From QNES01 sp023143415 (GTDB taxonomy: Bacteria; Pseudomonadota; Gammaproteobacteria; Beggiatoales; Beggiatoaceae), in NCBI GenBank assembly GCA_030632725.1, contig DAOVUF010000255.1, forward strand, positions 1-7,111: a stretch of DNA of 7,111 bases. Direction: 5' to 3'. Made by a program: the position numbers and the translations under genes. Position 1 is the first letter of the stretch; each line of letters opens with the position of its first letter. Of this stretch, positions 6,889-7,111 are shown one piece after another. Under the pieces are notes generated by a model. The model was given only the letters and a program-made list of their open reading frames with translations, searched no databases and was not told where the DNA came from.

Positions 6889-6941
6889 TGTAACGACTCA
6901 GGGCAACCATAAAGGATTGCCCCTACAACAATATTCTTATG
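6889..6941. repeat. Second copy of the dispersed repeat found upstream of valS (left part)
   Basis: The stretch from TGTAACGACTCAGGGCAACC through ATAAAGGATTGCCCCTACAA to ATATTCTTATG repeats 629-677, with one base change (G for T in AACGACTC versus AACTACTC) and a 3-bp insertion (CAACAATAT versus CAATAT). The inner hairpin GGGCAA (6901-6906) with TTGCCC (6917-6922) is retained. At the right edge of the window GTAGGGGC (7104-7111) is the reverse complement of 6919-6926, so the opposite terminal repeat probably starts there and continues beyond base 7111. The end facing the restriction-modification gene stops 19 bp before its start codon. Confidence 0.85.
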
Positions 6942-6950
6942 AAGACGGAC

Positions 6951-7088
6951 GAACCTATCCCACTATTCAAAAATGCAGAATAATGAATAAAAATAGTTGG
7001 GTTTTTGACCAAAAAACGAGGTTTAAGAAATCCGATTTTTGGAAAAAATCGGATTTCTAAGCTCAAAAACGAATAGTGGGATAGGTTC
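6951..7088. repeat. Nested 138-bp inverted-repeat element inserted in the dispersed repeat
   Basis: GAACCTATCCCACTATTC (6951-6968) is the exact reverse complement of 7071-7088, giving 18-bp terminal inverted repeats. The dinucleotide AC occurs directly on both sides (6949-6950 and 7089-7090). Removing 6951-7090 joins GAC to GAAAA and restores GACGAAAA, the sequence at 685-692 in the copy near valS. This supports an insertion of a small non-coding element with a 2-bp target duplication. No open frame of note is inside, so it is non-autonomous; its parent transposase is unknown. Confidence 0.7.
7026..7058. repeat. 15-bp perfect hairpin inside the nested element
   Basis: AGAAATCCGATTTTT (7026-7040) pairs exactly with AAAAATCGGATTTCT (7044-7058) around a 3-base GGA loop. 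On its own it could look like a terminator, but it lies within an inverted-repeat element, off centre towards the right arm, and has no T-run after it, so it is more likely part of the element's fold. Confidence 0.75.
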
Positions 7089-7111
7089 ACGAAAATCTCT
7101 GATGTAGGGGC

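Noticed and set aside
7017..7026. CGAGGTTTAA shared between the nested element and the valS terminator (3598-3607)
   Set aside because: A 10-base match without extended flanking similarity is likely chance in AT-rich intergenic DNA.

Overview
The window looks like chromosome from a gammaproteobacterium. The valyl-tRNA synthetase is clearly of the gammaproteobacterial kind, and the intergenic spaces are full of short palindromic and tandem repeats. That repeat style resembles large filamentous sulfur bacteria of the Beggiatoa type, but this is a weak guess from texture, not a placement.

Layout, left to right: (1) 1-74, minus strand: the first 25 codons of an IS607-family serine transposase (tnpA), running off the left edge. 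(2) 121-543, minus: the N-terminal half of an ABC-2 type polysaccharide/polyol-phosphate export permease, cut off where the IS607 end begins, so it is a disrupted gene. (3) 544-802: AT-rich spacer, then a 150-bp MITE-like element (630-779) with perfect 20-bp terminal inverted repeats and an internal 37-bp tandem duplication. It ends only 23 bp before the next start codon. (4) 803-3580, plus: full-length valS. (5) 3581-3825: space between convergent genes, holding a hairpin terminator for valS and a 31-bp-period tandem array of about five units closed by an inverted copy. (6) 3826-6870, minus: a large, AT-rich, single-chain type IIG restriction-modification protein (PD-(D/E)XK nuclease, gamma-class N6-adenine methylase, TaqI-like specificity region). 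(7) 6871-7111: a second copy of the element seen before valS, apparently split by a nested 138-bp inverted-repeat element flanked by a duplicated AC dinucleotide and carrying a 15-bp hairpin.

Only valS is core housekeeping. Around it sit an insertion-sequence-disrupted surface-polysaccharide exporter gene, a self-contained restriction-modification gene that needs no partner, and several layers of non-coding repeats. The same repeat end lies about 20 bp upstream of the start codons of both intact genes, so it occupies the space where their leaders, and perhaps promoters, should be. I see no clearly new multigene system; the nested repeat architecture is the most unusual content.
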